A DNA stretch of 64,000 nt from Criblamydia sequanensis CRIB-18 (GCF_000750955.1 NZ_CCEJ010000011.1:37263-101262); one strand, 5' to 3'. Shown: positions 44,873-54,488, numbered from the stretch's first letter. Notes: generated by a model not told the origin, from the sequence alone. Numbers and translations are program-made.

Positions 44873-47152
44873 TTATTTGCCTTTTCGCTGCAAACTTGCA
44901 TCCTTTTCTTTCCCTTTTGATTCAGTTTCTTTTTCTTTACCGGCTTCTTTTTTTTCCTCTAAAGGATAGGCTATTGACCACTGGTCTATCTCTTCATCCC
45001 TGATGCCGCCGCCAACTAAAGGAGACCGATTAAACCAAGTCTCGGTGATATGCTCCCCATTTCTTTTGCAAGCATCATGGAGCCTTTGGACTTCTTGAAC
45101 TGCTATCCATAAGCTTTTTGTGGAATCCGTTTGATTATATTCAGAGAGGTTGCTTTGGATCGCTTCCAGTTGATGAGATCGATTACGATGCTCTTCTAAA
45201 TAGGGTTCATAATACATACCTTTCACTTGTTCCGGGTTCATTTTTAAAATGATCGCTATCTGCTCAAGTCTTTTTTCCGGAATAACCGGGTCTAGTTCCC
45301 ATTTTTTTACTTGCTCTTCGATGGCATTTTTTAGTATTTCCACATCCGGCATCAATAGAGTCTTTTTCCTCATTAATTCACCAAAAGTGGCTTTAATGAG
45401 TTGATAAGAACTTTGGAGCTCTTTTGCTTCGATCTTTCTCAAATACCTTCTTGTTTGAGCCGCAAACCCAATAAAAGCTCTTAATGAATCCACTTCATAT
45501 TGAAGCGAAATCATAAGAAAGCTTTGTCTTAAAGTTGGAAGTTCTATAACTGAAAAATCAAGGAAATGCTTTCTTAATTCTTCAAGTTGTTCCCTTACTT
45601 CTTTTGTAAATTCTGTTTTTTCAAAAGCAAGAGTGTTGAATAAAATAAAATTTCCGTGGCTATTTAAGGAGTCTTCAAGACCTTTCCACTGCAATAGAAT
45701 CGTCTCTAATAATTTATAACGGCTATTATGAGTATCTAATTGTTTTTCTAATCTACTTGCTATTTCAGCAGAACCAATACCTTTTAAAGCATTTGACACT
45801 GAATTAATCGCTTTCATAGGAACATCTGACACACGCTCTTCGCCGTTTTCAACTTTTTCAAGAAGAGCTAAGAAGAATTCTTCAAAATTCTTCTTTTTTT
45901 CAATCATGGTTTGTACAACCGTCGACCATTTCTTTTTGGCATCTCCGAAATCGCTAAATTCAAGGTTATTTTTGGATCCTTTTTCTTCTGCAAGCTTTCT
46001 TTTTATGTAATCCAAAGTACCTTCTAATTCACCTTTTTCTCTATGAAGATCATTTAGTTCATTCTTAATAGACTCTTGCCACTCTTTAAAAGTTCTCTTA
46101 GGGGTAGCTAGAGTGTCAATTTTTTGAATATTCAATAACTTATAGAGTTGCTCAACTTTTTTGTTGCAGTCTTGAATGATGATACGAACTGCTTCCTGGG
46201 TTAGCTCTACTGAATCGGATTCTTTCTCTGTTTCCTTATCAGTGATTTTGTCTAAGCTTGCCCCAAGAGTTGTGACAAGAGAACGCGCAAGCCTTATGTT
46301 TGCTTCTTTTCCTTCTTTTTGAGAAACGACCTCCTTTAAGTTCTCAAGCTTTGAGTGGAGAGTTTTAATTTCTTCTTGTTGCTCCTCAAATTTTGCCTTT
46401 TGAGCTTCTTCAAGGTTTTTAATTTTTTCTAAAAGCATTTCCTTTTCAGAAATTTTTTGTTTTAGCTCGGCATCAATTTTTTTAAGAAGTTCACGATCCT
46501 TAGAGAATTCTGAAGCTTTGCCTAAGCTTTCTTCTCCCAACTTGATAATTTGGTTCCTTAAAACCTTTTTGTCTTCTTCCAAAGCTTTAGCTTGAGCTTC
46601 CAACTCTTTTATTCTAGATTCGTAAGAGCTTTTTACTTCTTCTTCTATAGCTTCCACTTCTTCTCTTTCTAAGGCAGCTGATAAGGCATCTTTCAAAGAA
46701 GCTTCATCTAAACTTGCGTTACTCGCAATGTCTGGAAACACTTGCATAAACAGTTTTACACTGGGGCTAAGGACGGACGATTCAGAACTTGGTGCTGTCA
46801 CGCATTTTTCGGTTGTTTCTTTAGGCGGATCTTTAGGAGAAGCCTCATCAACTGGAGCAGATGATGTTTCCTGAGAATTACTTTTTTCACCCGCATTTAA
46901 AGTAACAGCAGGTTTTGAAGCTTCTTGAGCTAAGACAGGCTGTGATACTTTTTCAATAACTTTTAATTCAGTGTCTTTTGAAGAATTAGTTCCGCCCCCG
47001 TTTCTATTTCGGCGTTTATGCTTTCTCCCATTTGATGTCCCTTCTGCTCCTGCCGTACTCTTGTTAGGCGTTTGCGGTATAGGGGGCATGTAGCTGCCAA
47101 GTGTATTTGGTGGTAAGGTAGCTCCAACTGCTGTACTGTCTGGTGAACCCAT
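44873..47152 (-). CDS. 759-residue coiled-coil protein with disordered, polar N-terminus
   Basis: ATG 47152 is chosen for AGGAGG four bases upstream; a longer frame to 47203 lacks a ribosome-binding site. Residues 1-120 are disordered and rich in Pro, Ser, Thr and Lys (including RKHKRRNRNGGG). Residues about 160-300 form a long coiled coil (EALEREEVEAIEEEVKSSYE, ELEAQAKALEEDKKVLRNQI). Helical segments continue to about 700, and the end is a Lys/Glu-rich tail. No membrane span or signal peptide. Family unknown. The layout resembles cytosolic or type III secreted coiled-coil effectors, but that is inference. Confidence 0.75.
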   Translation of the reverse strand: MGSPDSTAVGATLPPNTLGSYMPPIPQTPNKSTAGAEGTSNGRKHKRRNRNGGGTNSSKDTELKVIEKVSQPVLAQEASKPAVTLNAGEKSNSQETSSAPVDEASPKDPPKETTEKCVTAPSSESSVLSPSVKLFMQVFPDIASNASLDEASLKDALSAALEREEVEAIEEEVKSSYESRIKELEAQAKALEEDKKVLRNQIIKLGEESLGKASEFSKDRELLKKIDAELKQKISEKEMLLEKIKNLEEAQKAKFEEQQEEIKTLHSKLENLKEVVSQKEGKEANIRLARSLVTTLGASLDKITDKETEKESDSVELTQEAVRIIIQDCNKKVEQLYKLLNIQKIDTLATPKRTFKEWQESIKNELNDLHREKGELEGTLDYIKRKLAEEKGSKNNLEFSDFGDAKKKWSTVVQTMIEKKKNFEEFFLALLEKVENGEERVSDVPMKAINSVSNALKGIGSAEIASRLEKQLDTHNSRYKLLETILLQWKGLEDSLNSHGNFILFNTLAFEKTEFTKEVREQLEELRKHFLDFSVIELPTLRQSFLMISLQYEVDSLRAFIGFAAQTRRYLRKIEAKELQSSYQLIKATFGELMRKKTLLMPDVEILKNAIEEQVKKWELDPVIPEKRLEQIAIILKMNPEQVKGMYYEPYLEEHRNRSHQLEAIQSNLSEYNQTDSTKSLWIAVQEVQRLHDACKRNGEHITETWFNRSPLVGGGIRDEEIDQWSIAYPLEEKKEAGKEKETESKGKEKDASLQRKGK

Positions 47153-47607
47153 TTTTCCTCCTAGGTTAAAAAAACAATTTAAAAAGTCAAGCTTGAAACA
47201 CATTGGTTCTTGATATCGTTGTTAAATTTTATGGTTCTTAAACCTCCAAATCGAAAGCTACTTAATGGAAATTTAAGAAATCCGATCGTTCTTACTTACT
47301 TTGGCTTCAGGTATTATTGGTCTAAGTGTTTGCCAAAAAAATTAGAAACCTATTTATATCTATATAATGGCAAAAACTACGCTTTTCAGGGCTTTAAACA
47401 AGTACTTAAAATGGTTGTTTTAAATTGAGTATGAAGTTTGTTGTAACCGAAGAGATCATTTAATTTAAGCAGAAAAATTTTTTGTCTTGTAAAACAATAA
47501 TTTAAAAATGAGGTGTTTTTCATTACAAGCGCCTTCGTTTCAAAACTTTGCCAGTGTTGAAATTTAGCAAGCCTTACCACTATTCTTAAACAAGTTATAA
47601 GAGTTGG
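47153..47607. other. Spacer with no supported gene
   Basis: These 455 bases contain only short frames (72 and 64 codons on opposite strands) that lack ribosome-binding sites and have unusual composition. I see no family, RNA gene or clear terminator. It should contain the promoter of the coiled-coil gene at its left end. Confidence 0.5.
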
Positions 47608-47973
47608 CTATTTAGTCTGATTTAAGGGTTTTGAAGGCCAACGGGTTTTATTTCGAAAGTAAGTCATTACAAGCATAAATAAACTTAAAATAGCCATCAT
47701 CCCGGCAGGAAAAAATTGAAATGAATGGCTATATCGATAGCAGAAAAATAAAAAAAGAAAGGAAGCTATGACTACAAGTCCCTTTAAAGCGACAGGACGA
47801 TTTTTCCAATAGAAAAGAGATAAGGCAAAGATAAAGAAACTAAAGAGCGTTCCGGAGATAAGCGAAGGCATGCTATTTTTTAAAATATAACCAATGAGCC
47901 CTCCTGTCAAAATGAGAGCGCCATAACTTAAGAAAAGTACTAGAAGGGGTCTATCGCATAGGTTGTCTTTCAT
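47608..47973 (-). CDS. TMEM14/UPF0136-like small membrane protein
   Basis: A 121-residue protein with four hydrophobic segments. The TMEM14 pattern is visible: GGLIGYILKNSMPSLISG near residue 24, a central YWKNRP loop, and the C-terminal SFQFFPAGMMAILSLFMLVM. TMEM14 proteins are mostly eukaryotic (mitochondrial) with scattered bacterial members. The start ATG overlaps the dienelactone hydrolase stop in an ATGA, so the two are translationally coupled. The molecular function is not known. Confidence 0.75.
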   Translation of the reverse strand: MKDNLCDRPLLVLFLSYGALILTGGLIGYILKNSMPSLISGTLFSFFIFALSLFYWKNRPVALKGLVVIASFLFLFFCYRYSHSFQFFPAGMMAILSLFMLVMTYFRNKTRWPSKPLNQTK

Positions 47974-48713
47974 ACATTACCTCTAAAAACATTCATAAAA
48001 AAAAGACGCATTTCACTCCAAGATCGCTTGTCGACCTCAGGATTATAAAGCATGCCATTTTCAGGGTCATGAGCATCAGGATTTGTGAAAGAATGTGCGG
48101 TCCCGCCGTAGATAATAAGCTGCCAATCAATATGGAGCTTTCTAAATTCATTCTTAAGGTTAAGAAGGTCTTCTTCTGTGACTAAGGGGTCTTCATCCCC
48201 ATGGAGAATTAGAGCGGACGCTTTAATGTTTTCTGCATTTGGAATTGGGGTAGCCGCAAGATCGGCTAAATGATACCCTAAGACGCCATGAAAGCTAACG
48301 ACGCCTTTAACAGGAGAGCCGCTTCTAAGCAATTCTAGAACGGTTAATCCGCCAAAACAATAGCCAATTGCGCCAATGAGATCAGGGTCCACAAAAGGAG
48401 ATTTTTTTAAAGCCTCAAAGCTGCCTTGAATTCTTTCCCTCAATAATTTCCTATCTACAAATAGGGGAGAAATGAAATTGAAGGCTTCTTTTTCATCTGC
48501 TGCAGATTTCCCGTTTCCAAAAACATCCGCGACAAAAGCGGTGTAGCCAAGTTTAGCGACTTGCCTAGCTTTATTTATAGCAAACGAGTCCATTCCCTTC
48601 CATGTGGGAACGATAAGAATTGCAGGAGGTTTTTTTGCCAGACCTTCATGAGTTATTAAAAAACCCTTGAAGGATTGGTTACCGACAGTGTATTCCAGGT
48701 TTGATTCTTGCAT
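47970..48713 (-). CDS. Dienelactone hydrolase family protein
   Basis: A 247-residue alpha/beta hydrolase. The nucleophile is Cys119 in GYCFGG; the acid is Asp173 or Asp175 in HGDEDPLV; the histidine is His207 in GGTAHSFTNP. WKGMDSF and DVFGNGKS are typical of the family. Dienelactone hydrolases open lactones in aromatic catabolism, but many bacterial homologues act on unidentified esters, so the substrate is open. AAGG precedes the start. It is the first gene of a coupled pair with the TMEM14-like gene, and its upstream region is the 46-bp repeat array. Confidence 0.9.
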   Translation of the reverse strand: MQESNLEYTVGNQSFKGFLITHEGLAKKPPAILIVPTWKGMDSFAINKARQVAKLGYTAFVADVFGNGKSAADEKEAFNFISPLFVDRKLLRERIQGSFEALKKSPFVDPDLIGAIGYCFGGLTVLELLRSGSPVKGVVSFHGVLGYHLADLAATPIPNAENIKASALILHGDEDPLVTEEDLLNLKNEFRKLHIDWQLIIYGGTAHSFTNPDAHDPENGMLYNPEVDKRSWSEMRLFFMNVFRGNV

Positions 48714-48788
48714 AAGTTAACCTTAAAGAATAAAAAGTAAGAAGGTAACTTATGTGTTTATTTCGAGAAAGTCTTTTTTTTTAATGGG

Positions 48789-49290
48789 CTTCTTTCGAAA
48801 GCCGTTAGGGATTTCGAAACAAGTCTAAAACACACTTCTTTCGAAAGCCGTTAGGGATTTCGAAACAAGTCTAAAACACACTTCTTTCGAAAGCCGTTAG
48901 GGATTTCGAAACAAGTCTAAAACACACTTCTTTCGAAAGCCGTTAGGGATTTCGAAACAAGTCTAAAACACACTTCTTTCGAAAGCCGTTAGGGATTTCG
49001 AAACAAGTCTAAAACACACTTCTTTCGAAAGCCGTTAGGGATTTCGAAACAAGTCTAAAACACACTTCTTTCGAAAGCCGTTAGGGATTTCGAAACAAGT
49101 CTAAAACACACTTCTTTCGAAAGCCGTTAGGGATTTCGAAACAAGTCTAAAACACACTTCTTTCGAAAGCCGTTAGGGATTTCGAAACAAGTCTAAAACA
49201 CACTTCTTTCGAAAGCCGTTAGGGATTTCGAAACAAGTCTAAAACACACTTCTTTCGAAAGCCGTTAGGGATTTCGAAACAAGTCTAAAG
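48789..49290. repeat. Eleven identical 46-bp tandem palindromic repeats
   Basis: Units start at 48789 and every 46 bases to 49249. Ten are complete and identical; the eleventh stops after about 41 bases. Each unit holds two TTTCGAAA boxes 11 bases apart, flanked by ACTT and AAGT. The whole folds as a hairpin: ACTT, C/C mismatch, TTTCGAAA, G/A mismatch, CC, loop GTTAG, GG and back. On the minus strand the array follows the 779-residue gene (its stop TAG lies in the last unit) and precedes the hydrolase gene. There are no unique spacers, so this is not CRISPR. The unit length is not a multiple of three. Complete identity implies recent expansion or gene conversion. Confidence 0.97.
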
Positions 49291-51624
49291 TCTTCCTTTT
49301 TGAAAAATCAAAGACAGATTTTGAAGTGTCAGTTCCGTTAGTGTTGATTTTATCTCTGTTTTAGCCAAATATTCCGCAAAGGCTGACCTATCATAGATTT
49401 CTTTTAGCTCTAACTCAAAGGTTTTGCTTAAGCCCATCGTTTCCAAATTATCAAGGGCAAGCATTCGAAAGTTTTCCTCATATTCGTTTTTTTCAATTTT
49501 CAGAGATTCAAGCGGGATGTCTCCATATAACCCAATCGCATGAAAGTCTTCAATTTCAACTAAGTCCCAAACTTTGAGCAGATCTATAGTTTCTTTTAGG
49601 AATATTAAAGGCAGAACTTTCTTTGTCCTTTCTGTAAGTTCTAGCTTTATTTCCTCTTGCATGAGATAGCCTCTTAAGCTTGACAGACTATAAATTTCTT
49701 TTTGCTGCAGATCGTCTGTTTTACTTAACCCAATCGCCTCCAAATTTGCAATCGCAAGGCTTCTAAGGCTTGTTTCGTATTCTTCGTTATTAAGTTGAAG
49801 ATGATGGGGGGATATTTCACCATACAGGCCGATAGAGTGGTAGTCTCTAAGTTTACTTATAAACCATTCCTCGAAAAGGTCGAGAGTTTTTTCAAAATAA
49901 ATCAGAGGAAGATTTTGAAGCGTTCTTTTTTTAAGCGCGGCTTGAATGTTTTTATCTGCTAAATAGCTTGCCAATACTTTTTTATTATAAATTTCTTTTT
50001 GCTGTAAGTCTTGTGTGCTGGCTAAATTAACCGCCGCCAAATTTGCAGCAGCGAGCTTTATAAGTCTTACTTGGCATTCGTTTTTATCAAGGGGAAGCTC
50101 CTTAAGAGCTATTCCTCCATAAATACCAAACTTATGGTAGTCTTCAATCCCGCAGATAGACCATTGTCCAATAAATTCTATAGTTTCATCAAAGAGGCTA
50201 TCTTCAAAAATGATGCGATTTAGGATAGCAAGAAGGGCGCCGCCTGTTTGCTCTTGTGTTGATTTTTCAGTTAATCGCTTTAAGAAAATTTCATGTTCAT
50301 GAAGCAAGTCTAAAAGAATTACATGCTGCGTTTCAGCTTTGGATAGAACCTCTTTAAACAAGTCTTTAAATAAATGGAAGGTTTCGATTTTTAAACGGAC
50401 ATGCTGTCTTAAAGAATAAATTTCTTGTAAATCTAACGAAGAGAGATTGTTGCCGGAGAAGGATCTAAATTTTTCGGCATAAGCATCGATCCTGTCTCTT
50501 AAAAAATTAGAAGAGAGGACGAGCTCTTTAGATAATTTCTGAAATCTGCATTCGGCAAGTTTGGGCCTTCTTTCCTTAAAGTGCTTAAACAACAAATTAA
50601 GTTCAGAGATTCTATCTTCAGAGGCGCTTACGACAGCTAGAAAAACCTCACCTTTTAGCGAACAAAGAGTGATCGCTAATTTTTCAAAAACCGTCTCATC
50701 TCTTAAAAATTGGGTGATTAACGAGAGTACTTGAGTTTGCTCACAAATTCTTGCTGCCGCAGTTATTTCTTTTAATCCGGGAAGCTTTTTAAAAGCAGCC
50801 GCTAAATGCTCTTCCCAATTGGGGCCAAAACTTGGTAAAAGGTAGGTAAAAGGTTTAACCTCAGGCATTTCTAAGCGAGGAAAACAAGAATAGTTTGGTT
50901 TATTTTGTTTTAAGCAACTAAGTTTTGAAAGGTCGCTTTCGCTTTTAGATTTCTTAAGCGTTTTTCGGGAAATCCTATTTTGTATCAGTCTTTTATTAAG
51001 AAGGCACGCCCGGGTCACGGCAAAAGGGGCTAAAGATCGAAAAACAGGGCTTGTTAAAGCTGCTAGTGCAATACTTGGAATAATTGGCAAAGATTGCTTT
51101 TTTTCAAAGTTGCCGCTTCTTATTTGTTCAATAGTTGGAGTTTCCAGCACTTTTTTAAGAAGATTTTCAAATTGATTAAAAGCAAGCTCTGTCTTTTCTG
51201 AAAAAAGCTTATCATCCATTAACCTAAGCTTCACGATAGCTAAATTAACATTTAAAATGGGCTCAACGATTTTCTTTAACCTTTCTAGTAGATAGCACCT
51301 TTCGTCATAACGCACCCTATCAAGCGTCTCATCTAAGCTTTGACGCCATTCTCTAAATAGATTTTTGAATTGCTTGTTTTTGTCTTGGGAACGGTTAAAA
51401 ATATTGCTCCAGGATGATTTTTCTGCGCCTTTCTCTATTAAAGAAAGGACGTCTTTTCCCTCATCAAAAGCTCTAAGCTCCGGGAATAACTTTGAAAAAT
51501 GATCTTCTTGATAACTTACAAAAGAATGGCCCCAGTTTCGGACTTGGGATCTAGAGCTTAAGTATAGGCCGGCTCTATATTGTTCTGTATCGCAGTTAAT
51601 TGTAAGCGGATCATCGCCCCACAT
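49285..51624 (-). CDS. 779-residue protein with three 99-residue C-terminal repeats
   Basis: I recognise no family. Residues 1-170 are helical; about 172-205 are mildly hydrophobic (SLPIIPSIALAALTSPVFRS); 206-480 are helical and charged. Residues 481-579, 580-678 and 679-777 are three tandem repeats of exactly 99 residues. Each has W-x(5)-DYH/DFH-x-x-G-x-YG near the start, LAAANL/LAIANL in the middle and QQKEIY/ELKEIY, then a Leu-rich end (LPLIYFEK, LPLIFLKE, LSLIFQKG). The protein ends two residues after the last repeat, at the edge of the 46-bp DNA array. A helical-repeat binding role is inference. Confidence 0.8.
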   Translation of the reverse strand: MWGDDPLTINCDTEQYRAGLYLSSRSQVRNWGHSFVSYQEDHFSKLFPELRAFDEGKDVLSLIEKGAEKSSWSNIFNRSQDKNKQFKNLFREWRQSLDETLDRVRYDERCYLLERLKKIVEPILNVNLAIVKLRLMDDKLFSEKTELAFNQFENLLKKVLETPTIEQIRSGNFEKKQSLPIIPSIALAALTSPVFRSLAPFAVTRACLLNKRLIQNRISRKTLKKSKSESDLSKLSCLKQNKPNYSCFPRLEMPEVKPFTYLLPSFGPNWEEHLAAAFKKLPGLKEITAAARICEQTQVLSLITQFLRDETVFEKLAITLCSLKGEVFLAVVSASEDRISELNLLFKHFKERRPKLAECRFQKLSKELVLSSNFLRDRIDAYAEKFRSFSGNNLSSLDLQEIYSLRQHVRLKIETFHLFKDLFKEVLSKAETQHVILLDLLHEHEIFLKRLTEKSTQEQTGGALLAILNRIIFEDSLFDETIEFIGQWSICGIEDYHKFGIYGGIALKELPLDKNECQVRLIKLAAANLAAVNLASTQDLQQKEIYNKKVLASYLADKNIQAALKKRTLQNLPLIYFEKTLDLFEEWFISKLRDYHSIGLYGEISPHHLQLNNEEYETSLRSLAIANLEAIGLSKTDDLQQKEIYSLSSLRGYLMQEEIKLELTERTKKVLPLIFLKETIDLLKVWDLVEIEDFHAIGLYGDIPLESLKIEKNEYEENFRMLALDNLETMGLSKTFELELKEIYDRSAFAEYLAKTEIKSTLTELTLQNLSLIFQKGRL

Positions 51625-51907
51625 AACTTAAACCTCTTCTTTCTTGGTAATCAATAAAGTTTAAAATTTTCTTTTGTCTGATTGATATTTCTTATTCTTT
51701 ATCGGATAAATATTTTTCGATAAAGCATTTAATTTTTTTTATTAACATTAGTTGATTTGATTATATTGATTTGAACCAAGTAAATAGTTGTTTGTTTACT
51801 ATCTATTTAATAATTCGTAAAGAATGATCCTTGCCATGATAAAATCTAGACAGTAACTTAAAAAAAAGATTAAGTTTAAGTTTTGGATCTGATGGAAAAT
51901 TTTGCTC

Positions 51908-52354
51908 ATGAAATTTATTTTTGCCTTTTTTCTCTTGTTATCAGGGTCTCTTATTTCCTCGGAAAGAGAGAGTTTTGCGAGGAGCAAGGAAGAAAGCTTA
52001 TTTTTTTTACAGCTAATTGATTATGAGGCGTATGATGAGGCATGGGAAGAAAGTTCGCCTATCTTTAAAGAGCTTTACCCAAAAAGAGAGTGGATTCGTT
52101 CGCTTGATAAAGAACGTTTGCCTTACGGGAAACCGGTTGCAAGAAAGATGACTAACCAGCTTCGAAATGTGAATCCTAGATATTTTCCAAAAGGAACTTA
52201 TATGATGTTCTCGTTTAGGACTCGATTTGAAAAAGGCATTGAGATCGATGAGCTTTTAAACTTAAAACAAGACAATCAAAATAATTGGAAAGTCGTTACT
52301 TATTATTTTCAGAAGGGTTGGAATCCTGGGGATGGTTGGAATCCGAATGAATGA
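51908..52354 (+). CDS. Secreted DUF4019-like protein
   Basis: A 148-residue protein starting at ATG 51908; TTG 51902 just upstream is rejected. The signal peptide is about residues 1-18 (FIFAFFLLLSGSLIS). The body resembles DUF4019: YDEAWEESSPIFKELYPKREW, PYGKPVARKM, FPKGTYMMFSFRTRF, and NNWKVVTYYFQ at the end. That family is periplasmic and of unknown function. The last 59 bases overlap the 3' end of the convergent MscS gene. The final GWNPGDGWNP comes from an 18-base duplication. Confidence 0.75.
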   Translation: MKFIFAFFLLLSGSLISSERESFARSKEESLFFLQLIDYEAYDEAWEESSPIFKELYPKREWIRSLDKERLPYGKPVARKMTNQLRNVNPRYFPKGTYMMFSFRTRFEKGIEIDELLNLKQDNQNNWKVVTYYFQKGWNPGDGWNPNE

Positions 52355-54488
52355 TGTGAATCTCTCTTTTCGGGACGGGAATCACAATCTTTTCATTATT
52401 AAGAGCTGTTTCAATAGCCCAAAGATAGTCTGAAGAGGCTTTACCGAATCGTTTTGTGTATTGCTCTGAAACCCAAACCACAAGCTCGAATTCAAGGCCG
52501 TTTTCTCCAAGATTAAGAAGCCTTACTTGAGGCTCCGGGATGCCAATTCTAGCAAGAGTATGAGGTACTTTTTTAGCAGCTTCCACAACCACTTTCTGAA
52601 CAAGCTCCTTATCTGTTCCATACGCTGTTTTAAAGGGAATATGAAAACGCCTGTAAGGGCTTTTCATGGTCCAGTTTAGAACCTTCGAGCTTATGATTTC
52701 AGAATTCGGGATTAAGACATCAATGCCGTCATTGTCTGTAATAACGGTATTTCGAACATTGATTTCCCGAATTTCTCCTTTAAGTCCCGATTCAAGTTCG
52801 ATATAATCTCCGACCTTCAGATGGCTTTCAAAAAGAATAATGATTCCCGAAATAAAGTTATTAAATATCGATTGGAGGCCAAAACCTAGACCCACCCCAA
52901 GCGCGCCTGCAACAAGTAAGAAGTTGGAAAAATCAAACCCGAGAGTCGAAAGGGCAAAAAGCATTCCGATAGCAAGGAGAAGATAATTAATAAGCCTTGT
53001 AATACGATAAACGAGAGATTTTTTTATGCCTCGCCGATTGATGGCAAGATTGGTTAGAGCTCTTAAAACAATTCTTGAAAGCCAAATGGTTGCAAAAATA
53101 ATAAAGATAAATTGCAGGATATTTAAAAGCGTGACAGGGTTTTTACCGATATAAAATAGCTCTTTTTTAAAGCTATCCTGAAAAGATTTCCAAATTCTTT
53201 TTCCAAAATCTAAAATATCCTGGAGCCATCTCTCACTGGCAGCGCTTTTTAAAGAAACTTGCTTTTCTAAAAGGGTATTTATAAAAAGAGTGTCTTCCAT
53301 CTCATTCTTTAATTTTTGGATAAGAAGAAGGTTATCTTGAGCGGTTTTTAATATATTGCGCTGCTTTTGATTAAACCCTTCAGAGGAGGTTTCAAGCGGC
53401 TCTTGAGAGAGAAGCCCGCCAAGCCTTTGAATTTGTCTTTCTGATAATAATTGCCATTCAAGCGATTTTTTTCTTATGGTGTTTAACTTAGCTCTATTAG
53501 AGTAGATGATTTTCCGAATCTCTTGCAAATTGAGGGATTGACTTGAGAGAATGACTTTACTCAAATAATATTCAGAAGAGGCAAGCAACGCTTGATTGTG
53601 TAATAAAGCTTCATTTATTTCAGCGCGATCTTCTTCAATTGAAGCAAGCAAGCTTGTTTCAGCATCGTTTTGGGATTCGGAGAGGATTCTTGTTTCTTTA
53701 GCTTCAGCTTGCCTTAGAAGTTCTTTCGATAAAATCCATTTTTTTTCTATCTCTTCAAGTTTAGAAAAGAAAGCGTCGCTTTGCTCTTCTGTGCTGAATA
53801 AGTTGGCATTGGCATTATTAAGACTTGCCTCTAAAAGGGAGATCGTTTTTTCTTTTTCAAGAGCCCTCTCATTTAAATTGATAAATTTCAATCGGGTAAG
53901 CTCTAAAGTAAGCTTCTCTAAAAAAAGTTGAATGCCTGAGACAAGCTTAGCTTCAGAAGGTTCTTTGATAGACTCATAAGTTCTTTTTTGCTTGATAAAA
54001 GCATCCTGCAAAGAAGCGAGCTCTTCTTTACTGTCTACAAGGTCATCTTGAATATTTTTTAATTCGATTTCGAGCGTTCGAATAGTTCTTTCTATCGTTA
54101 AGGCCTCTTCGATGGAATAGGTTGATAAAATAAGGGGAGGGGCTGTTTTCTGCGATGTTTTTGCTTCTAAAAGTTGTTCATAGGATTTTAGATTTAGAGC
54201 AATTTTCTCGATGATGGGCTTTAAAATTTTACTTGAGTCTTGAGACACTTCCTGCAAAAGAGTCTTTAATTCCTCTAGTAATTTTATATTTTGATTTTTG
54301 AATTCGGCTATAGTTGATATTTTAAAATAATTGTCGAGATTCTCAATGTTTAAATCGAGAAAATTAAAAGGCGCTTCTGAAACAGGCTTTAAAGGGGAGG
54401 TTTCTTTCTCAATGGCTTCATCTGAAAATCCCTTAAATTCAATAAAAAGGGATAGGCAAAGTAAAATGATGAAAGTCAATTTTCTCAT
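52296..54488 (-). CDS. Large MscS-family mechanosensitive channel
   Basis: A 730-residue protein. ATG 54488 gives a good signal peptide (RKLTFIILLCLSLFIEF); a longer frame to TTG 54539 spoils it. Residues about 25-430 form a periplasmic coiled-coil region. Membrane spans follow and then the MscS core: the pore helix VAGALGVGLGFGLQSIFNNF, then GIIILFESHLKVGDYIEL, INVRNTVITDNDGIDVLIPN and PYRRFHIPF. The architecture is like MscK/MscM-type channels, which release solutes under osmotic downshift. The acidic/polar end (DSNHPQDSNPSE) overlaps the convergent DUF4019-like gene. Confidence 0.9.
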   Translation of the reverse strand: MRKLTFIILLCLSLFIEFKGFSDEAIEKETSPLKPVSEAPFNFLDLNIENLDNYFKISTIAEFKNQNIKLLEELKTLLQEVSQDSSKILKPIIEKIALNLKSYEQLLEAKTSQKTAPPLILSTYSIEEALTIERTIRTLEIELKNIQDDLVDSKEELASLQDAFIKQKRTYESIKEPSEAKLVSGIQLFLEKLTLELTRLKFINLNERALEKEKTISLLEASLNNANANLFSTEEQSDAFFSKLEEIEKKWILSKELLRQAEAKETRILSESQNDAETSLLASIEEDRAEINEALLHNQALLASSEYYLSKVILSSQSLNLQEIRKIIYSNRAKLNTIRKKSLEWQLLSERQIQRLGGLLSQEPLETSSEGFNQKQRNILKTAQDNLLLIQKLKNEMEDTLFINTLLEKQVSLKSAASERWLQDILDFGKRIWKSFQDSFKKELFYIGKNPVTLLNILQFIFIIFATIWLSRIVLRALTNLAINRRGIKKSLVYRITRLINYLLLAIGMLFALSTLGFDFSNFLLVAGALGVGLGFGLQSIFNNFISGIIILFESHLKVGDYIELESGLKGEIREINVRNTVITDNDGIDVLIPNSEIISSKVLNWTMKSPYRRFHIPFKTAYGTDKELVQKVVVEAAKKVPHTLARIGIPEPQVRLLNLGENGLEFELVVWVSEQYTKRFGKASSDYLWAIETALNNEKIVIPVPKREIHIIHSDSNHPQDSNPSENNK

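Noticed and set aside
47210..47580. Two short frames on opposite strands
   Set aside because: No ribosome-binding site, no family resemblance and composition unlike neighbouring genes; treated as empty spacer.
48789..49290. CRISPR array
   Set aside because: Both the repeat and the interval are identical in every unit; there are no unique spacers and no cas genes in the window.
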